Shown piece after piece: positions 1 to 13,446 of a DNA stretch of 64,000 nt. Made by a program: the position numbers and the translations under genes. Location of the stretch: the NCBI GenBank assembly GCA_029817715.1, contig JARUPY010000050.1:124001-188000 (forward strand). The letters are read 5' to 3'. Positions within the stretch are counted from its first letter, which is position 1. Each line of letters begins with the position of its first letter. Source of the DNA: Melastoma dodecandrum (taxonomy: Eukaryota > Streptophyta > Magnoliopsida > Myrtales > Melastomataceae). Below the pieces are notes generated by a model. That model had not been told where the DNA came from and did not search any database. It worked only from the letters and a program-made list of their open reading frames with translations.

Positions 1-75
1 GCTGGTTGTAATGAAATTGATGGCCTTAAGACAACCAAGGACACCACGTTTGGCTTCTTCCCTAACCCCTTGTAG

Positions 76-628
76 GCCAATCCCCAGGAAGCACTCCTGC
101 TCTGTCCTGATGCTTGCGGACAGCAACAACAGTTCCCAGGTGAGTAGGAGGAGGAACAGCAGTCCTCTGCAGATCAAGTCGATATCCGGAGACCAGGTAC
201 TAAGTTGTTCCTCTCTAAAAAGCACTTCTTTTCAGTCACGATGATCGAGTAAGGAGCATATTTGAGATCGGAATTATGGTGTTAGGTGTTTGAGAATAAT
301 TCAGAGGGAATAGTTTGTTACATGAGTGAAAGTGGGGAGATGATCTGTGAAGGGTATGATGAAGGCCCCAGGTATGATACCACCACCCCTACCCCTTCAA
401 TGGTCTCTCCACTTCATTTTTCCAGGTAGGCCGAATCGCGAGAAACCCGAGACTGTATTATTCCTCACTGATCTTTGGTATAAATGGGTTCTTTTTTATT
501 TCCCTTTTCTAATCAGGGATGCTGAGATCATTGATCTTCTGCAGAGGAACTGGGTTCGACTTGGTGATGGTAGCTGTCCATTGTACAAATTAGACAAAGG
601 GGCTGCTGCTCTTCTGCAGGACTTTTAA
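76..628 (+). CDS. 3'-terminal exons of an unrecognised plant gene
   Basis: Four exons can be modelled: 76-139, 173-196, 426-477 and 517-628. Each intron has GT and AG borders, and together they give 252 nt in one frame, ending in TAA. The 83-residue tail contains PGRPNREKPETVLFLTDLW and ends in WVRLGDGSCPLYKLDKG followed by AAALLQDF. The first acceptor (TTGTAG at 70-75) follows a clear pyrimidine tract, so the gene must start left of the window. I do not recognise the family and assign no function. The gene converges on FAB1, whose stop codon lies about 685 bp downstream. The consistent phase over three introns makes a real gene likely, but the identity is open. Confidence 0.55.
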
Positions 629-1312
629 GCCTATACAACAAATGAGTTGATCAGTTGTGTGTAATTGGAAGCTCGCATTCCCGTAAGATTTGTACCTTAT
701 GAGGACCTGAAAAAGTGGGAATTTAACCTGGCACAAATGGCAATAAGGGGAAAGATGAATAAACGATGTCCCCTCTATGCAATTAGAGTTTTACACTCTT
801 TCTGTTATTAGTCCTCTGTATTTCCATTCGCTTCCTGTCACAAATCTGACAGATTAGAGGCCGAAGGAGCATACGATTATCCATTGCCTTGTCTAACATC
901 AGACTGAGTACAAAGGAACAGAATCATGCACAATCTTTCTTTCTACATGATGTTCATCATAAGCAGTTTTTGACTGTACCAAATGCCGAGCCAAAGATTA
1001 CCTCAAGCTTCACTAAAAATAAGACCTATGGAATAAGCTGTTTACAAAAGAACACGTTTCTTTTCTGTACATAAGATTTCCCCATCTCCGGGCATCTAAT
1101 ATTTGCACCTTGTGATAGGTTACTTCGGCTCAGTAAAAGTGAAAGCCTTAGCTACAAGCTTCCTATGTAAACAATTAAGGGTCTGAGTATTTTTTTTTTT
1201 TTCGACAACCCCTGAAAGAACTTCTTACCCAAAAGAATCGACCCTGGTAAAATGAAACAGATGTCATCTTACCACCGCAATCAACAAGTATCTGATGAAG
1301 AGAAAACATCTG
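629..1312. other. Convergent 3' intergenic region
   Basis: This stretch lies between the stop of the first gene (+) and the stop of FAB1 (-) and should hold both 3' untranslated regions. An AATAAA-like motif (gatgaataaacg) near 755-766 could serve the plus-strand gene. No further reading frame with coding character was seen. Confidence 0.5.
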
Positions 1313-4300
1313 TCACCCCTCCAGTGGCGTGTCCTGTGTGTCTTCCTCACGCAGATCAGACTGTGATCCACTCGGGATGATAGTCGGAGGAGACCACTGA
1401 TCAGGAACCATGAGAAAATACATAGTCATAGCTTTCCTGAATCTCTTTTTGTATTGCTTTGGAGAAATCACAGTCGGAGGGGCATTCTTCGGCCCACCAA
1501 GAATTCCTGAAGCCTTGACCCAGGTCTCGAGGTGCTTGTCCCATGTGTATTGACGCATGAAGTCGATGATTCCGAGCACCAACTCGTGCTTCTCTTCATC
1601 GATCCCAACCAGTAATGAATAATCCATCACGTCAATGGACTGCAGGGCATAAAATCGTCAGTACCACAATGGCAGTACTGAAATAAGTAAATAGAGTTTC
1701 CCTCGAGAGTAAAGTTGGTGCTTTTCAATTGCTGTAATTGACTGAATATACTCGTCCACTGTTCCAATTATTCGATTGAAACTGTCATAAACTGTGTCCT
1801 TTATGCAAATTTCTACTACATCAGCATCATTGAATTTTTGGATTGGAAATTAGCATAGGACTAAATTTGTAAGTATTACACTCCCGAAAAGATTATTAAA
1901 AGAAGGATTTGTCATTCATCAGTGAAACAATTTTGCAACCAGGTATAAATCTACAAAAAAGAAGGGAAGGAGCTTACTGCAAGAAAAGAAGTATCATTCC
2001 AAACAGCCCTTTCGAGCAACCTCTTCGCCTTGTTCCCCAAAAAAATGGGGGCAGTTGGCATTGATTCAATCAAGTTTTGATCCAGGAGAACCTTGTTGGC
2101 ACCACTAGAATCTGGATTATACCGAGAGCGGGAAGAACCCTTCAAATCATATAATCTTATGACATTTCGCTGGAATAAAAGGTTCTCCATCACAAGAACA
2201 TCCATCTTGAACTCTTTGCCTCCTTTTATATTTTTTGATGTTACCTATAGAAAAGAAAAGTGAATTTGTAAGTGTCAACTATTACTCAATATAAGCATCA
2301 AGGATATATGCTGGATATACTGTGAAAAGCATTGTCACATACACTTGGTTGAGCATAGGATGACGATAATCAATTAAAATCTAGCCGCACCTAATAAAAA
2401 ATTTCACCACATAAGTAAAAGATTCTGCATTTGAGAGCTTCCTGCAGAAGAACTACTCTAAATTACTAATTGAAAATACAAGAAGAAATAAATTCCAGGT
2501 TCTTAAAGATTAATTGCACTTTTTTTTTTGTAGGAAAGGATGTATATTAGATGGTTAATAATAGGTCAGTTACAAGCCAAATTCTCCTCAGAAGGGAGTT
2601 CCCCAGTAGGAAGACCCTGCAAAACATCCAAAATAAAATCAGGAGGAAAAAGAAAATGAAGAGAAATCCTCCTCCTGCCACAATGCCCATTGGACACTTA
2701 AGAAGCTCTGCCACTTATCAGAAGGGTTCCAAAACTGGTCCCTTCAAAATTTAAACAAGACCACACCTAGTCAACAGTAAGATCATCTATTTCCCAACTA
2801 ATAATCAAGTCCATTTTCTTTCACTTGGTCTTTCCATCATAGACATTAAAAAATGGAAGTTCAGAAGAATATCTTGGAGAAAAAGCCCTGATGTGTTTAT
2901 GCTCCTGGTTTGTGCAGGATACTGGATATGGATAAACAGTCATGTCTTTGCAAATATTACAATGAAGCTATGCCTCGTACTCATTGTTTAACAAAGAAGC
3001 TTCTGGATCCTCATAGAATTGTTTCGTGGGGTCTGATCCTAATAAGTTAAAGGTTAAGCCAATGTGGACTCATTAATATTGTCCTAGGAGTTCTCTAATT
3101 CTTCAAATTACATGGATCAGACCCCACAAAACAATTGCTAGGGCACGACACTGGTCTTAAGTGGGAAAATCAGGCACACAAATTGCTAGTGCCGCATTTT
3201 TTGAATCACCTACTTCTTCAGCTTAAAGTAGCTACAAGATTGCAAACATTCGGTTCATAACGCATTCATGTGTTGTCCACGATAGTATACCTGATAAATT
3301 CCAAGTATCTTTGCAAGGCAAGTGGGGCTTCTTGTATCAATTGATTCAGACAAGTACTTGAAATATGCAGGAGCGAATTCAATGAACGATTCCAGCTCTG
3401 TCTTTGTCACTTGCTTTATAACAAAGCGTTCATCCAATGTCTTTGCAAAAAAGGCGTTGCTCTTTCCACCCTGAGCACTCCACTTCTTACACCGACTAAG
3501 AGACCTCACATAATCTGCCTCAGATGGACAGCATTTCTGTCTTAATGCTTCAAAGCTCTTTGCATAGTAACAGGTCACAGAATATTTTGCCTTACCAAGT
3601 GGCCCATCATCTCCAAAGGAAACTTTGGCATGCAATGCCTTTGTATATGAAACTGCTTCTAAACTTGCTGAGCCACGAGATCCAAACATTGACATTGAAT
3701 TATCATCTACAGACCCTAGACTCTTTTCAGAATGCATATCATCAGATGATTGAAATAGGTGGAAACTAGAAGAATCGGTAGATGATAGTGCAGCCCCCGG
3801 TTCTCCATCTCTAAGTTTTTCTCTCTCATCCAAGAGTTGAGACTGATAGGCAGCACATGTCAATGCATATGCTATAATGCTAGTGAGTTCATCATCATAG
3901 ACAGGAATTACTGTATCATTCACGCCGACAGGCAGAAGCTGCCGACCTCCACCTTGAATCTCTAGCTCCTGAAGGCATGAGATGTACAAGGGATTATATG
4001 CATTAAGCAAATCAAGTTTTAGAGAACCCGATAGGAGGTTCTTATAGGAGCGATAAAAGGTCATAAGGGGCATTCCTAATGAGCCAGGATCCTTGCCATT
4101 ATAATCAGACTCTACGGCAGACAGGTTTGTCCACATCAGTTTGCTTAAATCATCCGAAAAACCATTGAAAGCTAAAGGCCCAGCAGGGCCTTCACCCCTC
4201 AAAGAACTCATGACAGCCGAATCTGACAGGGCAGATGAAATTTCCTTTTTTGTGTGAGAAATTTGTTGATTTCCACCTGTCCAAGCAGCAGCAAGAGTAT

Positions 4301-7300
4301 CCGACAAACCTCTTTCTGTAGGATCAGATGCTGTCCTCTGCACAATTGTTCCCGTTTCGATTGGCTTCAAGTAATCACGAGTGATTTTGCCAGGCTCGCT
4401 GCAATCTATATTTTCACCACCACAAGCCTCATGAGCGGCCAAGTCAGGACGCACGTCTCCAATTTCATTATCCCCTTTTACGTCAACACTTCTAATGACA
4501 TCATTATTTGATGGAAGAGACTCAGGCTTGTCACATTCTGACTCGAGTACCATTTCCTGATCAGCAAGAATCCTGTCTGGGGAATCAATTTTCTCCTTTC
4601 CTTCCATTATCAAGTATTTCTTGCCATTTGCAAGATCTTCGTTCAGACTGGAAATCAAAACCAGGCGCTGATCCCATATGTATGACTGGAAAAGGAGCTT
4701 CCTTCGTAACCGATTGAGGTCAAGAATGTCCATATTCAGATTCATCTTTTCCTTCCTTGAAACCTTTTCAAATGATTCCTACAATAAAATACCAAATAAT
4801 TTCATATTCAACTTGCAACTGATTCAAATAGTCAATCTGTAAGTGTCTTCAATTCTATATTAAACTATTTTACAACCAAGCCCAGTCAAAAGATCTTTCT
4901 TATAAACGATACCGGGCTTAGTTAAGCCCATGATAAGAATTACATTCACTGGTACTGTTGCTGAAAATCCCAAAATTTACTAGAATATATTCGCAAGAGC
5001 AGCATGCAGATGCAGCGTACCTCCCATTAATACACAACTATTAAAAATGAAATGAGCATACCTCAAATTCACTCTTTTCCTTCTGCAATAATTTCTCTAG
5101 CTCAGAAATATGATGTTTCAAGTCAGATGAAGAGGCACCATATGTAGAATGTGCTCCAACAAGTCTCTTCTCAGCAATCTGACTAAGAGCATTAAGCACT
5201 TCAGAAAAGAGAAGCTCTGCCCGGTTGACCACCTGCTAAAAGAAGAGAACTATCAAGCCATTCATCCTAGACACAAAAATAGAACATGGCCATATATGCA
5301 ATCAAAGACCTCATCAGCATCTTTTTGAATCCAATCTTGATTGCCGTAGCTGAAGTCCAGTTTAGGTGGTGGGAGATACACAGAATGGACATCAATAGAA
5401 GCATAACGGAAGCAGGCCACCATGTTCCCAAATCTGTAAGTAGCAGAACCTCCTTAATAGAATGTATGACTTATATATATTTTTCTCATAAATTGTTGAT
5501 CTTGAATCGAAGGGAATCAGATCACACCAGAAATATAGAAAAACTACTAGCATATTGTCATGACAAATTTCCAAACCTAAAGGAGAATACGCAGTCCTCT
5601 GAGTTTATAGGATTATTCAAGCTTTTCTGCAAGCATATTGTTCAATCATCATCGCACAAATCATTACATATTATTCTCAGGCCATGAACTTGACGCTCCT
5701 ACAAAAAAGGGATACATACCCATAGAAACGAAGGCAGTCTCTATGAAGAGAGTGACCACAACTTGCAACCCGACTAGCAGCTGCGTGGCTAGAAAAACTA
5801 AGCTCCAAGAATTTACCGAATGAAAATCCCCAAGCAGCATCTGACATCACCACCCTTCTAGTAGCTGGTGGAAAACCGTTGATTCGTGGACAATGGAGGC
5901 ATCGATGCCACATCCAGATCTTCCCATCCTTCTGACCAGGCAGAAGAACTTCTGTTAGTTTCTTCACGGATATAGTGAGAGTGCCTTGTCTATGCGTATA
6001 GCAATGAACATGTGCCTCTGATGGCATCTCACAAGATTCACATCGGTATCCCTGACAAAGAGAAGACATTGATTAATATTATGCTCTTCAAGATGTAACA
6101 AAAACCTACAAAAGGATCACAAACGAGAGAACCTGGTCAAATAAATGATCTCGCAAAAATCGGCCAAGTGGTTTATCAAAGCTCCCATAATACTTGAAGC
6201 GAAACAGGTGCGATCTTTCACAAATTGTACCCTTCCGTACGCATCGTGACGACAATGAAACCAAAATGCTTTGATGATCTGAAGGAGATGGAGGAAACTC
6301 ATCCTTGCCGGGTTCAGCTTCCACTATTACTGCCCCACTTTCTTTTAAAGTAGAACTTCCATCTTGGGCTACTGGATGCGAATCCACAAAATCATGCCTT
6401 TTAAGAGGACCGCCAGAAATAGAAACGAAAATCTCCGTACCTTGGGGCACAGATCCGCTAGAGAGGCCATTGATCTCTTCTGACATCTTATCCCTTGTTT
6501 CTTCTATGGCACCATTAGGCCCAAGCAAATTGTCAAGACAGTCGGAAACAACTTTCCAACTAGATTTCGCAGAGTGAACGGGAGACATGGATACAACTAG
6601 GCCAGAACAAGCTGACTGTGAGTTGACAGGAGGTGTCTGAAGTTCCACAACAGAACCATTGCTAATCAAGTTGGATGGACTTGAAGCTGGGATGCAGTGA
6701 GATCTCTGTGGCTCAGACACTTGAGGCTTCTCAATGGAAGGGATTGTGAAACCAGAAATTGTTGAAATAGACCTAACAATGCTTGAAGATTTATCTGGGA
6801 GAGCAACAGTTATGGGTGATCTCAATGGAAACTCTGGCAGAGAGGCTCTTTCATCTGCTAAAAAGGATGTCTCCAAACCAAGATGATAAGCGGCAAACAA
6901 TCCATATTGGACGACATGCTTTATTTTCTTCAATTGGTCTCCTGGTGCACCCCTGAGCAAAATCTATCAATAGAAGAAAGAGAAGTTAATATACCTATGT
7001 AAGCGAGTATTCAGTACTAACCACCCAAGCAATGCATTTAAAACAAGGAATAACCCCAGAATGCTCTGAGCTAACAAATAAATAACTAATAAAAATATCG
7101 TCACCTTTTTTGGGATGTTATACTAAGCTTTATTTGAGATATATGCCCCCAAAAATCTGGAAAATCAAGAGTTACATTTTGAATCTTAAGGTGCTAAGTT
7201 TTAAAGTCACCTTTATTTTTCTAAAATATCAAGCACGATTTCAGCAGGAACCAGACAACTAAGAGTACAAACAGAAACCATAACAAAAGTGAAATGTAAA

Positions 7301-10300
7301 AGCAAATCCCAATTAATTAAAGATTAAGAGGACTCTTCTCCAAATAAATTAGAAGACTTACTGTACAACCAAATGGTTTTGGACAACTTTCAAAATACAT
7401 TAGCGACTTAGTTAGCCTTTTCCCTCCCTGTCCTGCTGTCCCATGCTCCTCCAAAATCTTTTGTACATGGAACTTTTCACAATAACCCAATTTTTGAGAT
7501 GAGAGATGATCAATAGAAGGAACTATTTGAGCACCAGTGCAGCGGGCAATACGCTCCAACAGGGGTCTTTTAATATTGAAAACAAGGGATATATCCTTGG
7601 CAAGAAGGTACTCCTGCGCGTACCGAGAGACCGAGTTCTCCACTAAAAGAACATCTGGATGGTGCGCATCTATCTTTGCAACTGCCATCTTCAGATGGTC
7701 CATTTCCTGTAATAAAGATCATGAAAAATAATTGATGACAGACTTCAAAAGAAGGAACATACAATGTCAAGATATCAGTCCTTTCAGGTAGCATGAATTT
7801 AACTGATTAAGCTTATGAATTTTGTCACGGCTACTTTTATCCACTTAAGTGTGCCAATAATTTGATACAGATCTTAAGTCCAATGTGCAGGAGTAACACC
7901 AACCCCATGCCTAACGTTGAGTTCAGAACGTGGAATACAAGTTTTAATATAATTTAATATGATTATCAAATAATTCAAAACTCGACCGTCCCTATTGAAG
8001 AAACTACTAATGAGATGCTTTCAATCATCAGGAATATTATTGAGCTAATTCAGCATTTCACATGAAATGAGAACTGGCAATCTGTACAATGCCGATAGTT
8101 ATTCTATTCAAAGAAACAGCTGAGACGCAGTACCTGCTGCAGCAAAGTGTCAAAGCTTGACAAGTGATTGGCAACTCGTTGGTACTCAAGAGCTCCTCCA
8201 AGAATGAGAATACGAGGCATTTCAATTCTTGAAATCATACGCCGGTGGGCAACATTTTTCTTGCATACAACTCCTTTAACAACCACACTACAGCACAATA
8301 CAACAGTTACTAAGGAAGCTGTGCTAGCCAGGCTGAAGTGATCACACGATATCAGCAGAAAAGCAACGAGGAATAGGATGATAAAGTTACATCACCGATA
8401 TTCATACATGATGATGGCCCCCACAGGCATTTTTAAGTTACCTATATATTAATGTAAGAAGCAAAGTTTCAAAAGGATATGTATAATGTGTCTCATTAGA
8501 CACGCTGTGTCTGTAGATAAATATGGAAATAAAATTGCATCAGATAAAGAATGTCAACAGGAAAAGTTTACCCTTAGTCTCTATTTAACATTCAAGTTAG
8601 CCAATCAAACTACTAGTAAGAAAATTGAAACTTATTTTCCACACCTCGAGTTCCTCAATTATAGCTAATCAATTGATCAACCACATCCCCTTTGCAAAGA
8701 ACATTCCCCAACTAGTGGGTAGAGAAGAAGTTCTGGGTAGTTTTACCCAACCTTCACCTTGTAAATTAATAGAAAAAAAGATTATCTCCACACTTCTAAA
8801 GAACAAAACAATTATTAGCATCCACAACAAAGGCTACCAGCAGCGCAATCAAGCTGAGATGAAGTGAACATGAAAATCCTGGAGAGACAAAGATCCACCT
8901 GTCAGAACACTGCCCAGAAGCTACACACTTGACCTTTACATATCCGCCAGGGTCCATTGCTCCGCTGTTACTCATGTCTGGCTTTAGCAGCGTAGCAGCT
9001 TCCCATGAAAGGGATGTGATTGTATCGAGCCAACTATCTTCAGAGTTTTCCCCTCCAACCAGAAGGTTTTCAACTTGCAGTAGCTGAGCTATCAAAGCCC
9101 TAAAATGCCCATAGATCACATGCTTCATAACCTTCTTCTGCTCTTCAACTGAATCTTTGCTGCGGAATTCACTACTCCCAAAACTATCCGAGGCACGTAA
9201 ATTTCCCCATTCAAAAGCACCATCTCCCTCATCGTCATCATCAAATAAAAGGAGTTCCTTCTCATCTTCCTCATCTTCTGGTTCAGGAGGAATCCAAAGA
9301 ACGCCATTTTTCTCAAAGTCAACGGGCTCAATACCGATGTCATCTGCTGTAGATGATGCTACATCACTAATAAAATTCTCTTCATCCTTTCTATTCTGTT
9401 GAGAGAATTCATTTGATTCATGGGAGTCCAACTGGCAAGGTCCATTTAAAACACTCATCTGTTCCACCCTGGCCTTGTTGTCATCTTCATGCATGTCAAA
9501 TGACTCCGATACATTATTGCTTAAATCATCAAGATGATGTCGATTAGCATAGTCAATCTCCTGGGGGAAATGTACTGCTTCTGAGTCAGATTGATAGAAG
9601 TCGTAATGATCTCCACGAACATAGTTCCTGAATTTCAAGGAAACAAAACACATCAAGGCACATGTGACACCATCAAATGACAACAACTTCATGGCATGTG
9701 TATGACGAGTAATATGAAACCACAAAGACAAAAGAATAAACAGAAAACATCAATTAATTACAAGTACAAAGATAAAATATTTTTGCATAACAATGGAGAT
9801 TTTCTCTTCTTTGTAGATCCGCTCACTTAATGATAAAATGTTCAGGTCTCCATAAATATATGGCCACGTGATTATATATTATAATCATTAATCAAACCTT
9901 CCGTATGGTGCCAAACACATATCGCTATGTCTTGACATACAAATCCACTCAAACTTCCATTATTAGGATACCAAACACTTCATGAAACAGAAAAACCTGC
10001 TGAAAGGAAACCTGTATTGACTTGGGTAAGGAACTGCTTGATTGGCAAGGCCAGAAGCATCATTACTGCTCATTCCAGGTGGGACCTTGCATTGCTCGTC
10101 TACATTAATTTCATTCAGGAATGAGATATTTGAAATGAGATCCGAACTCCGTTGAGCGTAATGAGGTGACTCAACAGAGTGTGACATGGGAATGCGGCAG
10201 CTATTGCTAGATTTAATTGATTTACAGCTGGACTGACTCTTTTTTGATGAAGTACTTGATTCTGTATAAGGAAAACTTTCCTCATTTTTAGCGGCATCTA

Positions 10301-10613
10301 GGTTCAGCCTCCATTGTTTGAAGCAATAATTACAGACTCGAACCTTCTCCCACTCTTCGAAAGTTCCCTGGCGATTGGTGTACTTGGCTGGAATTGAATT
10401 TGCAGTACACCTGCCACAGAAAACTCGTCCACAGAGCCTGCAATGATGCCTGCGAATTATAATTGTAAACTGTGTATCGCACTCGTAGCAAACTCGACAG
10501 CTCTCATCGGGCATCCAAAAGTCCCTTGATAGATTAGACGGGCAAGGCTTCCATGAGAACCAAGATTTTACCAGAGAGAAAAATTCAGAAAATGGATTGT
10601 CCCGACAATCCAT
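1313..10613 (-). CDS. FAB1: 1-phosphatidylinositol-3-phosphate 5-kinase (FAB1A/B type), 11 coding exons
   Basis: This enzyme phosphorylates PI3P to PI(3,5)P2 on endosomal and vacuolar membranes. Exons read 10613-10012, 9627-8899, 8287-8134, 7706-7362, 6963-6133, 6051-5720, 5433-5310, 5232-5062, 4778-3291, 2244-1978 and 1639-1313. They sum to 5370 nt, giving 1789 residues, close to Arabidopsis FAB1A/B. Residues 36-101 form a FYVE finger with [17 protein letters not shown]1/GroEL-like region spans about 445-700 ([22 protein letters not shown]). A Cys-rich region follows around 888-1040 ([20 protein letters not shown]). The PIPK kinase domain covers about 1455-1760, with FVIKQV, DLKGS (1625-1629) and [10 protein letters not shown] (from 1686). 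An acidic stretch lies near residues 340-360. ATG 10613 was chosen because TGA precedes it in frame at 10640-10638. The FYVE finger separates it from FAB1C/D, which lack one; A versus B is not resolved. Confidence 0.95.
3017..3136. repeat. Inverted repeat (hairpin) in the ninth coding intron of FAB1
   Basis: Arms 3017-3039 and 3114-3136 are 23 nt each and pair with one mismatch (C/T at the sixth base). Each carries the core GTGGGGTCTGATCC, and the loop is about 74 nt. The two arms would form a strong stem in the intron RNA. It could be a small MITE remnant or a hairpin source; no target duplication is obvious. Confidence 0.6.
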
Positions 10614-10641
10614 GTAATGACAATCCTCCAACCCCAATCAT
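10585..10641 (-). promoter_or_regulatory. Upstream ORF overlapping the FAB1 start codon
   Basis: An ATG at 10641-10639 lies 28 nt before the FAB1 ATG in another frame and runs 18 codons to TGA at 10587-10585, past the main start. If this sequence is in the mature leader, scanning ribosomes meet it first. The nearest upstream acceptors (CAG ending about 10643 and TAG about 10660, minus-strand reading) both leave it in the mRNA. Its context (purine A two bases before the ATG, A after) is mediocre, so leaky scanning is plausible. Confidence 0.45.
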
Positions 10642-11870
10642 TCTGACAGACTCAATCACTAAGCTTTGAAAACAATGAATCGCAATTTGACTGTCATGCA
10701 ATCAGTAGAACCTGAGTAAATTGAAGAGTAAAGGCTGAATCAATGAGAAAACGACGATGATATAAGCGCGATCGAAGCACTGAAAATATTTCCAATAATC
10801 AGGAAAAAGTCACAGTTGAAGAACATCAGGCACGTGAATTATAGTCAATGCATCCACCACAACTCCGAAAAACAAAATGGCCAATTGACAACAAATTAAC
10901 AGTAAAATAGAAATTATTTGAGTACTTTCAACATATAGTGCTTCAAAATTTTACCTCCCAATTGCTCTTGCATTTTTTTTAAGATTAAACAAATTATCCA
11001 GAAACAATTGCATATAAAACTTCCTCTAGAGGAACTCCACGTAAAACCTAATCAAACAAGCACGAACAATTGCGTTAACCAAATTCAAAGCTCCAGTCGA
11101 ACACATCCCCAAAGCGCTTCGGGTAACAACTTCCCCAAACATTCTAGCCAAGACATATTGTCCTCCCTACCCAAAGCTTACTCCAATTCCCCATAGCGAG
11201 AAGAATAACCCCACAACCCAAGATAACCCCTTAATCTTACTCTGATCGCCCAATACACAGCACATCCATATCAAAACAGATAACATCGATCTCATAGCTT
11301 GGAAAACAGAAAACAGATAACATCCAGAACAGCACCATACATCAACCTCCCAAAAAAAAAATTCTCGGCAGAGACTGATGTAACCTAACCAAAAGAGGAA
11401 AAATAAAAAAAAAAATATAGGGGGGGACTGTTGAGTCTCTTAATAACACTGACCGCCACGATCAGATCTTCGGCCGCGGCAGCCACAGAACTACGTCCGG
11501 AAAGAGCAGGCGAACCACAAACTCCCGACACAAAGAGAGAAAAGAAAAAATGGGCCCTTTCCCCATTTTAAAAATCGCCCGAAGAACAAATCCAAGTGGT
11601 TGGTCAAAAAAAAAAACCCATCGAAGGAAACAGGAATCGAGTACCTGGGTCGTTGCGGGAACTAGGAATCAGTGCGGAATTGCCGGTCAAAATCCAAACT
11701 TTTTTGCCACGGTCAAACCAACTTCTTCCAGAATTTCATGAGGATGATGGGGACAACGAGGGGGGGTAGGGGGAATCCATCCGGAGGCGGCTCTGAATTC
11801 AAGATTTAGGGACGCGGAGGGGAAGAAGAAACTAGCTAGCTGTCCTCTTCTTCTTCCCTTTGGTAATTAT
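10642..11870 (-). promoter_or_regulatory. Probable FAB1 leader intron, first untranslated exon and proximal promoter
   Basis: No coding frame is supported here. Reading the minus strand, a good donor (CCCAG followed by GTACTCG) lies near 11645, and AG acceptors lie near 10643-10660. This suggests a leader intron of about 1 kb behind a first non-coding exon in the GC-richer patch 11645-11870. Several poly-purine/T runs lie near 11350-11430. The arrangement is inferred from splice signals only and has no transcript support. Confidence 0.35.
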
Positions 11871-13430
11871 TTCTCATGTTAGTGGGAATACGAATTGGTC
11901 ATTCTTTTTGTCCGAAGTGAATTTTTGTGTTGTATTCCTCTTATTCCGAAATTAATTAAATAGAAAACGGCGTTTACGGCATCGTTTCCTTACTACTTAA
12001 CTCGTTTATCGATTTATTATTCTTATTAATTGGTTTCCTTTGTTTTTGCAGGTCGCGATAATTTAGTCGTTAGTTTTGGCAAGAGCCCAAAAAACGTAAA
12101 AATAATTTAAAAAAAAAACATTCAATTGGATTATATATATTCGGTGTCAGAGTCGGAGCAACATTTAAAAAAAAACAAAGAAAGAAACACGCGTTCGATG
12201 TGACGTCATATGAAAGTGCGGTGACTTTTGCGAAACAGCAAAGATTCATTTTAAAAAAATAATTAATTAATTTGATTGCATGGTTTAAGCATAAGATGGT
12301 TGCGTCGTGTCATTGGATCAAGGAACAAAACGGGGTGGGGAGGGGGGAGTTGTAGTGTGACGCAAGGAAAATCCCATTTTTATTCCCCAGACCAGACCAG
12401 ACCAGACATTGATACGTTGTCGTTTTATGTCGTCTCGGGTGTCGCATGTCTCATGCCACGCCAGCCTAACAAACATAACCCCCCATTTGTCCATTTCTCC
12501 TTTTGGGTTAAATAAATTGGGTTAGATTGATTCGTGGCCAAACTTATTTGTTACCTTGTATGCATGTTAATTTTTTAATTCAGACACATCATGTTAATTT
12601 ACGTGTACATTTTGGTAACAGATCACTCGATAAAAAACATTGAACCATTAATTTATTTTTTCATGAGGTGTAAAAATTTTCTACTTCTCTTTCTACTGCC
12701 TCCTCCTTACTAACATTTTTATGTTCATTTTGGGAACTTTGTTCTTAAATAATGTTTGTCGGCAAAATATTTCACAAAATAAAATAATAATTTAAAACTT
12801 CACCAAATAATGCTCAAGTTCTATCGCAAAGTAAATTCAATATTTGAAACACTAAGTTACCAATTTGCCACAAGAGAACTCAACAGTTAATCTCAATTTT
12901 TCACAATTAAAGTTATTGTATTACTTCGAGGAATATTTTTTCGGCAAATTTTATTTTGAATCATAACTCATGGAACAAGGAACAACCAACCAATGACAAC
13001 GATGAATGTTATTTGTAAACCATGCATAGAGATGCAATTGTGTGCAATACATTCTCAATTCAATTACTTCCGAAGACCCCTGTAGCCTAATCCAAATGGT
13101 TAAAAAAGATTTATGTGCTATTTTGAACAGGAGATATATGAGAAAGGGGAGTCTGGAAATTTGCATTACTTAATTTGCCATCACCGGGTTGACTCCTGGA
13201 TGAGAATACTAAGAACAAAGGGCAAGGGAAGCTGCTTTGAAAAAGCATCTCTACTGGCCAATCTACATAATCAAGCTCAAGGACGAGTTACAAGTATTTA
13301 CTGTTTGACACCAACTCTTTCCTTAGGGAAATGATGGATCATCCTTCCTATGGTAAGCCTAATTCAACTTCCTAGTCTTCGACCATGTAATGCCAGAACA
13401 AACGAATACCAGAGTTAGGTCAATTCACAA
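11871..13430. other. Intergenic, AT-rich
   Basis: This region contains no supported gene. It holds a short CCAGA microsatellite (about four units, 12386-12407) and long A/T-rich stretches. The short open frames lack codon structure or recognisable motifs. Confidence 0.5.
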
Positions 13431-13446
13431 TTGCCTTCTGTAATTT

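Noticed and set aside
2551..2754. 67-codon Lys/Arg-rich frame on the plus strand
   Set aside because: It lies in a FAB1 intron on the opposite strand, has no recognisable motif and looks like chance.
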